Source: Lachnospiraceae bacterium
GTDB lineage: Bacteria > Bacillota > Clostridia > Lachnospirales > Lachnospiraceae
NCBI GenBank assembly: GCA_017450485.1
Contig: JAFSTN010000042.1
Span: 1 to 64,000, forward strand
DNA length: 64,000 bases
Direction: 5' to 3'
Shown here: one piece after another, positions 18,978-27,750 of the stretch
How the letters are laid out: each line of letters opens with the position of its first letter
Numbering within the stretch: position 1 is the stretch's first letter
Translations under genes and position numbers: made by a program
The notes under the pieces: generated by a model
Database searches by the model: none
Seen by the model: only the letters and a program-made list of their open reading frames with translations
Told to the model about the DNA's origin: nothing

Positions 18978-20264
18978 TTATTTCTCTTTTGCGTTATCAG
19001 CCAGGAACTTGGCTGCAGCACGTACTTTCAGGTCATCCTTGATCATCTTCTCAACATCTTCGGTGATATCCTTCCTGATCTCGTCCACTTCCCTGCCATA
19101 TGCTTCGGCCATGGTCTTCAGTTCATTCTCATAGTCTGCATCGGACACTTCCAGCTTCTCTGCCTCTGCTACAGCTTCAAGAACAAGTCTGGTCTTGATA
19201 CGTGTCTCAGCCTGAGGCTCAACCTGATCCATCATCTGCTGCTTGGTGGCTCCGGTAAACTTTGAGTACTGCTCGAAGGACATGCCCTGATACATCAGCT
19301 GCTGTGCAAACTCGTCGATCATACGCTCCTTCTGAGTCTCAAGCATGGGAGCGGGGATCTCGATCTCAGCGTTCTCAACCGCTGCTGCGATAGCAGCTTC
19401 TTCCTTTGCATCCTGAGCTTCCTTACGCTTACGCTCCTCAAGCTCGCCTCTCAGATATGCCTTATACTCGTCGAGTGTCTCGAACTCGGATACATCTGAT
19501 GCGAAATCGTCATCCAGGTCAGGAAGTTCTTCAGCGCGGATCTCATTGACCATGCACTTAAATACTGCTGCCTTGCCGGCCAGATCTTCCGCATGATAAT
19601 CCTCGGGGAATGTCACGTTAACCTCACACTCCTCGCCTATCTTTGCACCGATGAGCTGATCCTCGAAACCGGGGATGAATGTGCCGCTTCCTATCTTAAG
19701 AGTCTGATCGGAACCTTTGCCGCCGTCAAAAGGAACACCGTCAACGGATCCTTCGTAATCCAGAACTATGGTATCGCCGTCTTCTACGGCACGATCGGTG
19801 ATTGTGAGCTGACGTGCATTGTTCTTACGCTCTTTCTCAAGCGCTTCTGCCACATCATCATCAGTCACTTCCGAATCTACTTTATCTATAACAACACCCT
19901 TGTACTCACCGAGCTTAACCGGAGGCTTAACAGCTACGGATGCGGTGTAGATAAAAGGCTGTCCCTTTTCGATCTGAACTATATCCACGGTAGGGGTAGA
20001 TACGATATCCTCGCCCGACTCGGCACATGCATCCTCGATAGTCTCTCTGATCAGGATATCGGATGCCATATCATAGAATATCTCAGGTCCGTACATCTTC
20101 TCGATGACCTGACGTGATACCTTGCCCTTACGGAATCCGGGGACATTGATACGGCTCTTCTGCTTCTGATATGCCTTCTCAATAGCTCCGTCCAGCTTCT
20201 CCGCTTCGATCTCGATAGTCAGAAGCGCCATGCTTCCATCTTGCTTTTCAACTTTTACACTCAT
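18978..20264 (-). CDS. tig: Trigger factor
   Basis: Ribosome-bound chaperone and peptidyl-prolyl isomerase for nascent chains. 428 residues: N-terminal ribosome-binding domain with the signature GFRKGKVSRQ, a central FKBP-type domain (DTIVLDYEGSVDGVPFDGG) and an alpha-helical C-terminal chaperone domain rich in Glu, Lys and Met. It is the first gene of the tig-clpP-clpX-lon-engB run and has a strong sigma-A promoter. CAGGAGG precedes the ATG. Confidence 0.97.
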   Translation of the reverse strand: MSVKVEKQDGSMALLTIEIEAEKLDGAIEKAYQKQKSRINVPGFRKGKVSRQVIEKMYGPEIFYDMASDILIRETIEDACAESGEDIVSTPTVDIVQIEKGQPFIYTASVAVKPPVKLGEYKGVVIDKVDSEVTDDDVAEALEKERKNNARQLTITDRAVEDGDTIVLDYEGSVDGVPFDGGKGSDQTLKIGSGTFIPGFEDQLIGAKIGEECEVNVTFPEDYHAEDLAGKAAVFKCMVNEIRAEELPDLDDDFASDVSEFETLDEYKAYLRGELEERKRKEAQDAKEEAAIAAAVENAEIEIPAPMLETQKERMIDEFAQQLMYQGMSFEQYSKFTGATKQQMMDQVEPQAETRIKTRLVLEAVAEAEKLEVSDADYENELKTMAEAYGREVDEIRKDITEDVEKMIKDDLKVRAAAKFLADNAKEK

Positions 20265-20311
20265 TTATAGAAACCTCCTGGTTTGATCACGTGTCCGCGT
20301 CGCAATATGAG

Positions 20312-20341
20312 ATTATAACATAATAAAAAGGCTTTCGACAA
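20312..20341 (-). promoter_or_regulatory. Sigma-A promoter of the tig operon
   Basis: On the minus strand TTGTCG, an 18-bp spacer and a perfect TATAAT; the leader to tig is about 40 nt. Confidence 0.8.
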
Positions 20342-20398
20342 CAGAAAATAGGGGATATTAGAGATATTTTATAGTATACTTAAAAAAATAAGATTTGT

Positions 20399-20422
20399 AG
20401 GATAACGTGCGTGTTTTATCCT
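20399..20422. repeat. Inverted repeat upstream of the CYTH gene
   Basis: Perfect 7-nt arms AGGATAA/TTATCCT with a 10-nt spacer, 28 nt before the CYTH start. It could be an operator or chance; a weak TTGTAG-N16-TATCCT promoter-like pair overlaps it. Confidence 0.3.
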
Positions 20423-20449
20423 TGTGAATAAACTTACGGAGAACATCAA

Positions 20450-20935
20450 ATGGAGATAGAAAGAAAATACACCATCAAGGCCATGCCCGAAAACCCGGGA
20501 TCATATGAACATCACCGTATCGTACAGGCCTATCTCTGCCGGCAGCCGGTAGTACGGATACGCAAGTCCGATGACGATTACTATATGACCTACAAGGGGA
20601 AAGGTCTGATATCCCGTGAAGAATATAATCTCGATTTAACAAAAGAGGGCTTCGAGCATCTACTCACCAAAGCCGACGGCAACGTGATATCCAAGACCAG
20701 ATACGTAATCCCTATCAAAGAGCCACGTTTCAAGGGAGACTACAGGCTGCCGGACGGAGTTGATCTGTGTGTGGAGCTTGATGTATTTGATGAGCCCTTC
20801 GCTCCACTCGTAATAGCAGAGGTTGAATTCCCGGATGAAGCGGCCGCCGATGCCTATATCCCCGAGGACTGGTTTGAAGCGGATGTCTCCGAAGACCCTC
20901 AGTACCACAACGTAAATATGGCTTATAAGGCTTAG
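20450..20935 (+). CDS. CYTH-domain triphosphatase
   Basis: A 161-residue protein of the CYTH superfamily, metal-dependent triphosphate-tunnel enzymes that hydrolyse inorganic triphosphate or nucleoside triphosphates. The N-terminal ExExK signature is E2-I-E4-R-K6. Charged residues follow as in the tunnel: RIRK, YMTYKGKG, KTRYVI, and ELDVF then AEVEF. It resembles the bacterial inorganic triphosphatase group more than class IV adenylate cyclases, but substrate cannot be read from sequence. GGAG lies upstream of the ATG. It is a single-gene unit on the plus strand between two minus-strand units. Confidence 0.85.
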   Translation: MEIERKYTIKAMPENPGSYEHHRIVQAYLCRQPVVRIRKSDDDYYMTYKGKGLISREEYNLDLTKEGFEHLLTKADGNVISKTRYVIPIKEPRFKGDYRLPDGVDLCVELDVFDEPFAPLVIAEVEFPDEAAADAYIPEDWFEADVSEDPQYHNVNMAYKA

Positions 20936-21009
20936 TTTGCGGGCTTTCATAAGCTCCGGCACCGGGCTTTTCGGCTTCGACGTTTCCCGATGCTTTTCGC
21001 AACAACCCC

Positions 21010-23583
21010 CTACAGGCTGGCTTCCGCGTCATCAAGCGACTTATATCCGTAGAGCAGTGCCGTATTCTCCATGGTCAAATGTGCCAGATTCTGCCCGTTC
21101 TGTGCCAGGCGCACGATAAATGCTCCGTACATCTTAAGCATCTCATCTCCGTATGTCATCAATTCACCACGCAGATATGTCTCATACGAGGTATCATACG
21201 GAGTATCCTCCGACGTATGTATGGTGCGCGCATTGCCCGCCATCTTGGGATACTCTGCTGCGAAATCTTCCATCCAGCCGACCTGGATCGCAACTATTTC
21301 TTCGATTATCGCCTTTTTCTCGGATGAGACAGGCGGAAGCTTATCCGCGATCTGAGCGTATCTGTCGGGAGCGGTAGACTCCTCCATACGCCCGTACTTC
21401 TCCATGATCGGATTCCAGCCGGCTGACGTGTGAGCCTCGAAATCCTCCGCATATCTGGTCAGCATATCCGTATCCCAGGTCAGATACTGGGATGAGCGCA
21501 TGATATCAAAAGTCCCCCAGTTGTCCTGGCAATCCGCTCTTCCGCCTTCGTTGATGACCTTATCAAAAGCCTCCCACTCATCCTTTACGATCCGCTTGAC
21601 CAGCTCCTGCTTCAGATCGTCAGTTTCGGGAACATCATTTCTCAATTCCATGATCGCATCCTCCATATACCGGTGTGACCCCGTTACCAATCTCAGTTCC
21701 TTCATCCTGCCCTGCAGATACAGTGACAGTCCGTCTATAGCCTCCATAATCGGACGCATAGCCGCATCCGTTGGAGAGCCGTCCGGAGTGTTTCTGTCGA
21801 GTGTCATGATCCTGTCTATCATCTCATGAACGCCGCGTCCGCAGTATCCGGTGCTGTCGGAAGTCTGCCCTCCCTCGGTCCGGTTCCTGACTCCATCGGC
21901 ATCCGACTCCCCTGAGAAATCAATCGCTGCCAGATCATCCAGACCTCTTAGGAGCCACTTATCATGAGGCGCATATTTCTTTTCCAATATGTAAGCTATA
22001 TGTGCGGCATTCTTCATGCCCTCGGCCAGAAGTATTGACGCAGCAGCGTTATCTCCGCGGCGTTTCATCCGCAGATAGTTGTACTGTGCATTCTGGGAGA
22101 AAAGAGCGACATTCTGCATAAGTATGCTGCGCCATACGGATTCGGGATAGTATTCCGCAAGTTTGTTTCGAATAGCGGCTACTACTCCGTCCGGATCGGT
22201 CCAGAGTTCGCCGTTCACAGCAGCCGAAAGCGCATACTCGGGCGCGGAGAGATACAGATGCTTCAACTCATCTTCGTTCACGGCAGTCCCGTAAGAAGCC
22301 TCCGCAGTCCCGCAAGAAGCCGCAGCAGCTCCGTCTGCAGACGGTTGCCGGCAGGCTGCCATCAGGTATTCCGTCAGCTCATGTCCGATCAGACGGGTGA
22401 AGTAATCCCGAATACCGAATACACCTCTCCGTCCTTTACGGATCGAATCGGTATCCGGCTTAAACCCGTGAAAATCCGGCGTTTTCTCAGCAATGGTGAT
22501 CAGATCGGACTGTAGTTTTTGACCAAACCGGTCATAATCACTCATGCTTTTTATAAGTAAAATAACACCCGGTCCCCAATCATGATCACGAGATTCCACA
22601 TCATCCCATCCGTAAGCATCGGATCCTTCTCCGAACAGTCCGGCTGTCAGTTTTCCGTTCAGTTCGGGATATTCTTTTTCTATAAAGTGCTGAACAAACT
22701 CATCATAATATGCCCGGCACAGATCAAGCCCGGTCAGAGGGCCTTTGCCTGATGATGCTAATCTTGCACAGGCTGACACATAGCCTTCTTTTGCACGATA
22801 ATAGAACTCGACATGCCCGAGATTTCTGTCAACGGCCAGCATTGACTGAAGATAATAGTCTGCAGAGGTTTCGTCATCGCCCTGCAAAGCATTCAGGTCG
22901 CCCAGTCCCATCAGCGCCGCTCCGAGATGGGCGCCGTTCTCGTTTCTTTCCCTGAAGATATTCACAGCCTCTGTCAGATGAGACCTTATCCCGTCATATA
23001 TGTCTGCATGATTATGCGCGATCCCGGGATCCAGCCGGACTGCCCCCAGAAGGCTGTTTCCCAGATTTGCATGCGTCACAGCCAGCTCAAATCGTCTGTC
23101 CGGATACAGGAGCACGATCTCCATAGCTCTGTTCAGACAATCGATCGCCTCGGGGTACAGCTGTGCCTCCTGATAGGCAAGAGACATATTGTTATAGAGA
23201 TTGGCATAATCAAACGCTTCATCCGTCAGTATCTGCCTGTATATCCTCTCCGTATCGGCATAACGCTCCAATGACTCTTCGATACGTCCGGCTGCTCTGA
23301 GTGCATTGGCCAGATTGAGTTCAGTGGTAGCATATGCATGTGAATCCTTTTCTCCCGCACCGGCTATGATCTCCAGGGCTTTCTCACCGTACATGACCGA
23401 CCTGTCATAATCGCACGTCTCGCGATAAAATCCGATCATCTCGTTCAGGACATGCACTACCGCATTATCATCCTGCTCCCCAATGGCCACACGTAGAGCG
23501 CCCTCCAGATAAGGCTCAACCTCGGCTATCCTGTTTTGTTCAAAAAGCAGGTCCAAGCCTGCCCTGAAATCCCGAATATCCAT
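21010..23583 (-). CDS. TPR-repeat protein with C-terminal DUF4125 domain
   Basis: An 857-residue cytoplasmic protein. The first 270 residues are helical tetratricopeptide-like repeats (for example ATTELNLANALRAAGRIEES and LYNNMSLAYQEAQLYPEA). A middle helical region follows, and the last 200 residues match what I know as DUF4125 (WEAFDKVINEGGRADCQDNW and a DTDMLTRYAED stretch). No catalytic motif or membrane segment is evident. DUF4125 proteins are common in Lachnospiraceae and uncharacterised. It starts 37 nt after the HAD phosphatase and may share its transcript. Confidence 0.7.
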   Translation of the reverse strand: MDIRDFRAGLDLLFEQNRIAEVEPYLEGALRVAIGEQDDNAVVHVLNEMIGFYRETCDYDRSVMYGEKALEIIAGAGEKDSHAYATTELNLANALRAAGRIEESLERYADTERIYRQILTDEAFDYANLYNNMSLAYQEAQLYPEAIDCLNRAMEIVLLYPDRRFELAVTHANLGNSLLGAVRLDPGIAHNHADIYDGIRSHLTEAVNIFRERNENGAHLGAALMGLGDLNALQGDDETSADYYLQSMLAVDRNLGHVEFYYRAKEGYVSACARLASSGKGPLTGLDLCRAYYDEFVQHFIEKEYPELNGKLTAGLFGEGSDAYGWDDVESRDHDWGPGVILLIKSMSDYDRFGQKLQSDLITIAEKTPDFHGFKPDTDSIRKGRRGVFGIRDYFTRLIGHELTEYLMAACRQPSADGAAAASCGTAEASYGTAVNEDELKHLYLSAPEYALSAAVNGELWTDPDGVVAAIRNKLAEYYPESVWRSILMQNVALFSQNAQYNYLRMKRRGDNAAASILLAEGMKNAAHIAYILEKKYAPHDKWLLRGLDDLAAIDFSGESDADGVRNRTEGGQTSDSTGYCGRGVHEMIDRIMTLDRNTPDGSPTDAAMRPIMEAIDGLSLYLQGRMKELRLVTGSHRYMEDAIMELRNDVPETDDLKQELVKRIVKDEWEAFDKVINEGGRADCQDNWGTFDIMRSSQYLTWDTDMLTRYAEDFEAHTSAGWNPIMEKYGRMEESTAPDRYAQIADKLPPVSSEKKAIIEEIVAIQVGWMEDFAAEYPKMAGNARTIHTSEDTPYDTSYETYLRGELMTYGDEMLKMYGAFIVRLAQNGQNLAHLTMENTALLYGYKSLDDAEASL

Positions 23584-23620
23584 ATTATGTAAACCTCACT
23601 TTGGAATCCCACAGTCCGGA

Positions 23621-24508
23621 TCAGTTGCTGCACAGATACGGTATCATATCAGCCACGGAATCAAAGATCAGATCGGGCTTCACATCAGAGGCGGCAACAT
23701 CATCCATGGTCGCCTCTCCGCTCAGGACCAGAATCCCGCACATGCCGTTATTCACGCCGGCCGCCACATCGGTATAAAGTCTGTCCCCTACCATGGCAGC
23801 CTGTGAACGGTCATATCCGGCACGCCTGAGCATATGTTCCATTATGTCGCCGTTCGGCTTGCCGATGATACGGTCGGGGCGTCTGCCTGTCGAAGCCTCG
23901 ATAAATGCATGTATGGAACCGGCATCGGGGATAAAGCCGGTCTCGGTGGGACAGTTGAAATCGGGGTGCGTTGATATATACGGCAACCCTTCACGTATCA
24001 GGTCGCAGACTACACACATCTTCAGGTAGTCCAGCGAAGTATCAAAGCCCACAACGACCGCTTCGGCTGTTTTCTTTTCCGTATCAGACGTGATATTGCC
24101 GTTCTCGGCATAATGCTTTTCCAGTTCATCATTAACGGTAACTATCTCGGACTCGGCGAACTGCTTTTTTAAGAGGTCATTGCCCAGCAGATAAACTCTT
24201 TTACCGGCAAACTCGCGCTGAAGGACTTCGATCGTGGCATCTCCGGAGGTGATTATCTTCTCCCTGCCGACGTTCAAGCCCATCTTAGCCAGCTTATCCA
24301 CATAGCTTATCGGATCCTTCGAGGAATTATTGGTGAGAAAAACATACTCCCGCCCGCTACGCTCCACGGCATCAAGGAATTCCACCGCATCGGGTATCCA
24401 CTGCGTGCCCAGATAAACAGTCCCATCCATATCCAATGCAAAGAGACGTATATTCTTAAGTATTGCTGCATCGTGCTCCCGGCTCATAGTTTTCCGCTCC
24501 CGGCTCAT
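23621..24508 (-). CDS. HAD-IIA family sugar phosphatase (NagD-like)
   Basis: Phosphatase of the haloacid dehalogenase superfamily, subclass IIA, probably acting on small phosphorylated metabolites. Motif I is ALDMDGTVYLG, motif II FLTNNSS, the cap region contains the conserved PDFNCPTE, and motifs III/IV are IIGKPN and MVGDRLYTDVAAG. Start choice is uncertain: a TTG at 24523 and ATGs at 24508 and 24487 are in frame, the last two inside a small MSRE duplication. I chose 24508, giving 295 residues. It lies about 20 nt after metH, so it is likely in the methionine operon. Confidence 0.85.
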   Translation of the reverse strand: MSRERKTMSREHDAAILKNIRLFALDMDGTVYLGTQWIPDAVEFLDAVERSGREYVFLTNNSSKDPISYVDKLAKMGLNVGREKIITSGDATIEVLQREFAGKRVYLLGNDLLKKQFAESEIVTVNDELEKHYAENGNITSDTEKKTAEAVVVGFDTSLDYLKMCVVCDLIREGLPYISTHPDFNCPTETGFIPDAGSIHAFIEASTGRRPDRIIGKPNGDIMEHMLRRAGYDRSQAAMVGDRLYTDVAAGVNNGMCGILVLSGEATMDDVAASDVKPDLIFDSVADMIPYLCSN

Positions 24509-24529
24509 AAACTCACGTTCCAATCGTTT

Positions 24530-27007
24530 TTATATTTTCCCTTCCACGACATCCAATGCATATCTCACCGTTGCCATCGCATCCCGGGCGTAGAAGTCCG
24601 CGCCGATCTCATCGGCATATTCCTGGGTGAGCACAGCCCCGCCTACCACGGTCTTTACTTCGGGCAGCTTCGCACGCAACTGCCTGATAGTTTCCTCCAT
24701 GGCCGGCACCGTAGTAGTCATCAACGCAGAGAGACCTACTATCGGCGCTCCCGTCTCCTCAGCCTTGGCTACAACATCCTCCGGAGGCACGTCTTTGCCC
24801 AGATCATATACTTCGAAACCGTAGTTTTCCATGATGAGCTTGACTATATTCTTGCCTATATCATGTATATCTCCGTGCACGGTTGCTATGACAAACTTGC
24901 CTCTCGACACGGCTTCTCCCGGATGTGCTGCCATATCGGCTTTGATGATCTCAAATGCCGATTGAGATGCTTCGGCGCTCATTAGCAGCTGAGGAAGATA
25001 CATTTTCTTTGCTTCAAATCCCTGTCCCACGATATCAAGAGCGGGAATGATCTCTTCGTTCACGATATCCAGACTCTGTCTGCCCTCCGCAAGCAGATCT
25101 CTGGTCAGATTGGCGGCCTGCTCCTTCAGACCCTTTACTATGGCTCTCTTTAGCGGTGAACCGTAATCATCGCCTGTCTGGGATTTGGTTCCGGCGTCCG
25201 TTGCGGGACCAGCAGCTCCAGCGTTTCCGCCTGCCGCCTGTCCGGGGGCCGGTCCGGCCGGAACATAGTTATCCGCAAATGTTATATAATCCATGCAGTT
25301 CTCATCCAGATCATGGAGAGCCCTGTATGTATAGTAGACCTTCATCATCTCCTGTGAGTGAGGATTCATGATGGCCGCACTTAGTCCTTCTTCCAATGCC
25401 AGTGCGAAGAACGTCGAAGTCACGAGCTCCCTGGCCGGGAGACCGAAAGAAATGTTCGACACACCCAGAGATGTATGACATCCCAGACGAGTTCTGATCT
25501 CATGCAAAGACTTAAGCGTAGCCAGTGCGGCCTTTGTATCCGCGCTTATGGTCATGGCCAATGTATCAAACAGCAGGTCTTTACGTCCTATGCCGTACTT
25601 TGCGGCTTCCTCTATGATATGTTCGGCTATCTCGACACGCCTTTCGGCGGATTCCGGTATTCCATCCTCATCCAGAGTAAGCGCTACGCACAATCCACCA
25701 TACTTTGCAACCAAAGGAAAAATAACATCCATTATTTCCTGTTTCCCATTGACCGAATTGATCAATGCCTTGCCGTTATAATGTCTGAGAGCCCGTTCCA
25801 TTGCCACGGGATCCGTAGTATCTATCTGCAGTGGCAGGTCTATGATAGCCTGCAGTTCACAGGTGACCCTGTCCAAAAGTTCAGGCTCATCTATCTCGGG
25901 CAGGCCGACATTTACGTCCAGAACATGGGCACCCGCATCCTGCTGTCTCAAGCCTTCTCCGAGTATGTAATCGATATCCTGATCCCTGAGAGCCTGTTTA
26001 AATCTCTTTTTGCCTGTGGGGTTGATCCTTTCTCCGATCAGTATGGGAGAATCCTTGAACTCCACTGCATGGGTATATGATGAGATGAATGTGATGTTCT
26101 TATCGGTGACAGGTGTTCGTGCCGTTATCTCCGCCATATCCGGTGCGGTCTTTTCCACGGTAGCCCTGATATAGTCCGGAGTGGTACCGCAGCATCCGCC
26201 CAGCACACGTACGCCCATGCATGCATACTCACGCATGATCGAAGCGAACTCATCAGGTGTCACATCATATACGGTCTCTCCGTTCTCGGATCTGGGCAGG
26301 CCGGCATTGGGCTTGAGTATCACGGGCACGGACGCATATTTAATGTATTCTTCGACAACACCGCGCAGCTGCTCGGGGCCCAGAGAGCAGTTGGCACCGA
26401 CAGCATCGGCTCCCATGCCCTCCAGCATAGCTATCATGGCCGCCGGCGAAGCACCTGTCATGAGTTTGCCGTCCTCACCGTAAGCGTTGGTAACGATCAC
26501 GGGCAGGTCGGAGTTCTCCTTGGCTGCGAGCAAAGCGGCCTTGGTGTCGTAGCTGTCGTTCATCGTTTCTATATCGATCAGATCCACGCCGTATTCCGCG
26601 CCTATGCGAATAGTCTGAGCATAAACTTCCACGGCTTCATCGAAATCCATGTCACCGTAGGGTTTAAGCAGACGCCCCATAGGCCCTATATCAAGAGCTA
26701 TGAATTTCTCATGCGGGGTTTCGGACTGATCGCGGGCAGCACGTGCAGCATCTATTGCCCCTTGCACGATCGCGCGCAGCTCATCCGGTTCAAACTTAAG
26801 TGAATTGGCGCCGAAAGTATTCGTATAGACGACGTTACTCCCCGCGTCATAGTATGCCTTCTGCAGCTCGGTGATGATCTCGGGATGAGTAATATTCCAT
26901 CTCTCGGGAAGTTCCCCGGGCTTAAGCCCCCGCTTCTGAAGCAGGGTCCCCATACCTCCGTCAAGGTACAGGATATTGTTTTTCATGTATTCTCTTATAT
27001 CCGACAT
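24530..27007 (-). CDS. metH: Cobalamin-dependent methionine synthase lacking the activation domain
   Basis: Transfers a methyl group from 5-methyltetrahydrofolate via cobalamin to homocysteine. 825 residues: homocysteine/zinc domain (LDGGMGTLLQ, GANCSLGP, and the Cys pair in GGCCGTTP), pterin-binding domain (ILIGERINPTGKK), and the helical cap plus B12-binding domain with the DIHDIG cobalamin-ligand motif. It stops there, about 400 residues shorter than E. coli MetH, missing the AdoMet reactivation domain, which the neighbouring gene (27091-27750) supplies. A Pro/Gly/Ala-rich linker (AGGNAGAAGPATDAG) precedes the B12 cap. Start at 27007 is supported by AGGAG. Confidence 0.95.
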   Translation of the reverse strand: MSDIREYMKNNILYLDGGMGTLLQKRGLKPGELPERWNITHPEIITELQKAYYDAGSNVVYTNTFGANSLKFEPDELRAIVQGAIDAARAARDQSETPHEKFIALDIGPMGRLLKPYGDMDFDEAVEVYAQTIRIGAEYGVDLIDIETMNDSYDTKAALLAAKENSDLPVIVTNAYGEDGKLMTGASPAAMIAMLEGMGADAVGANCSLGPEQLRGVVEEYIKYASVPVILKPNAGLPRSENGETVYDVTPDEFASIMREYACMGVRVLGGCCGTTPDYIRATVEKTAPDMAEITARTPVTDKNITFISSYTHAVEFKDSPILIGERINPTGKKRFKQALRDQDIDYILGEGLRQQDAGAHVLDVNVGLPEIDEPELLDRVTCELQAIIDLPLQIDTTDPVAMERALRHYNGKALINSVNGKQEIMDVIFPLVAKYGGLCVALTLDEDGIPESAERRVEIAEHIIEEAAKYGIGRKDLLFDTLAMTISADTKAALATLKSLHEIRTRLGCHTSLGVSNISFGLPARELVTSTFFALALEEGLSAAIMNPHSQEMMKVYYTYRALHDLDENCMDYITFADNYVPAGPAPGQAAGGNAGAAGPATDAGTKSQTGDDYGSPLKRAIVKGLKEQAANLTRDLLAEGRQSLDIVNEEIIPALDIVGQGFEAKKMYLPQLLMSAEASQSAFEIIKADMAAHPGEAVSRGKFVIATVHGDIHDIGKNIVKLIMENYGFEVYDLGKDVPPEDVVAKAEETGAPIVGLSALMTTTVPAMEETIRQLRAKLPEVKTVVGGAVLTQEYADEIGADFYARDAMATVRYALDVVEGKI

Positions 27008-27029
27008 ATTAGCTCTCCTGTGTGAGAAG

Positions 27030-27093
27030 ATGAACCATTGACTCCGTCCCCGGGTGTCAAAAAATGAACCATTGACTCCGTCCCCGGGTGTCA
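27030..27093. repeat. Two direct copies of a 30-nt REP-like repeat
   Basis: The same 30-nt sequence occurs at 27030-27059 and 27064-27093 (period 34), identical in both copies, containing GACTCCGTCCCCGGGTGTCA. It fills the gap between metH and the activation-domain gene and supplies the TGA stop of the latter. GTCCCCGGGTGTCA-type repeats recall REP-like families seen in Firmicutes genomes; that identification is from memory. Confidence 0.75.
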
Positions 27094-27750
27094 TTTCATG
27101 CCTATGATTGCGGTCACGGACTTTGACGGGCTCATCAGCAGGCTCTCGTTCAGATTGATGCCTATCAGATGTGCGCAATCAAGCAATGTCATGAAATCCT
27201 TCTGGACGGTGAGCGGCAGATCTCCGTATCCGGGTGAAAACCTGGGGCGCAGGCTCATACCCTTTGCTACAGCTTCTTCTTCGATCTGAGCATTAAACAG
27301 GTCACAAAGCGCTTCCACGCGCTCCGCGCCGAGTGCCTGCAGTATAAGTGCCTTGGAAGGTGATGAATGATTGTATCTGGTGATCAGCCGGTCTATCCCG
27401 ACACCGATGGTCGCCGCGAACATCACTCCGGCCGTACAGCCCTCCAGATTGTGAGCCAGATTCCGTGAACGGTGGGAATCAAACGGAAGAACAGGGGAGT
27501 CTCCGTCCCACGTCACATCGATATGCCTGTAGCAGACCTTATATGCCAGCATCGGCAGAACCTCGGAGGCACACTCGTCTATCAGTGCCCGGACCTCCCC
27601 GACCGATTCATCACGGGTATCGGGCGGAACGGGAGTACGCGATATCATCATTCCCCCGTATCGCATAACCTCATCCATATTGATGGCAGACAGCTGCGGA
27701 CACTCCTTCGGATCGTATGTTCTTACCAGTATCGGAGACGTTACGCTCAT
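27091..27750 (-). CDS. Stand-alone methionine synthase activation domain
   Basis: A 219-residue protein corresponding to the C-terminal AdoMet-binding reactivation domain of MetH, which remethylates oxidised cobalamin. The diagnostic motif is RFSPGYGD near residue 165, the SAM-binding RxxxGY signature, followed by SPSKSVTAIIG at the end, both typical of the Met_synt_B12 family. Its start overlaps the metF stop by 4 nt (ATGA), and metH follows. The TGA stop lies in a REP-like repeat. The electron donor needed for reactivation is not encoded here. Confidence 0.9.
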   Translation of the reverse strand: MSVTSPILVRTYDPKECPQLSAINMDEVMRYGGMMISRTPVPPDTRDESVGEVRALIDECASEVLPMLAYKVCYRHIDVTWDGDSPVLPFDSHRSRNLAHNLEGCTAGVMFAATIGVGIDRLITRYNHSSPSKALILQALGAERVEALCDLFNAQIEEEAVAKGMSLRPRFSPGYGDLPLTVQKDFMTLLDCAHLIGINLNESLLMSPSKSVTAIIGMK

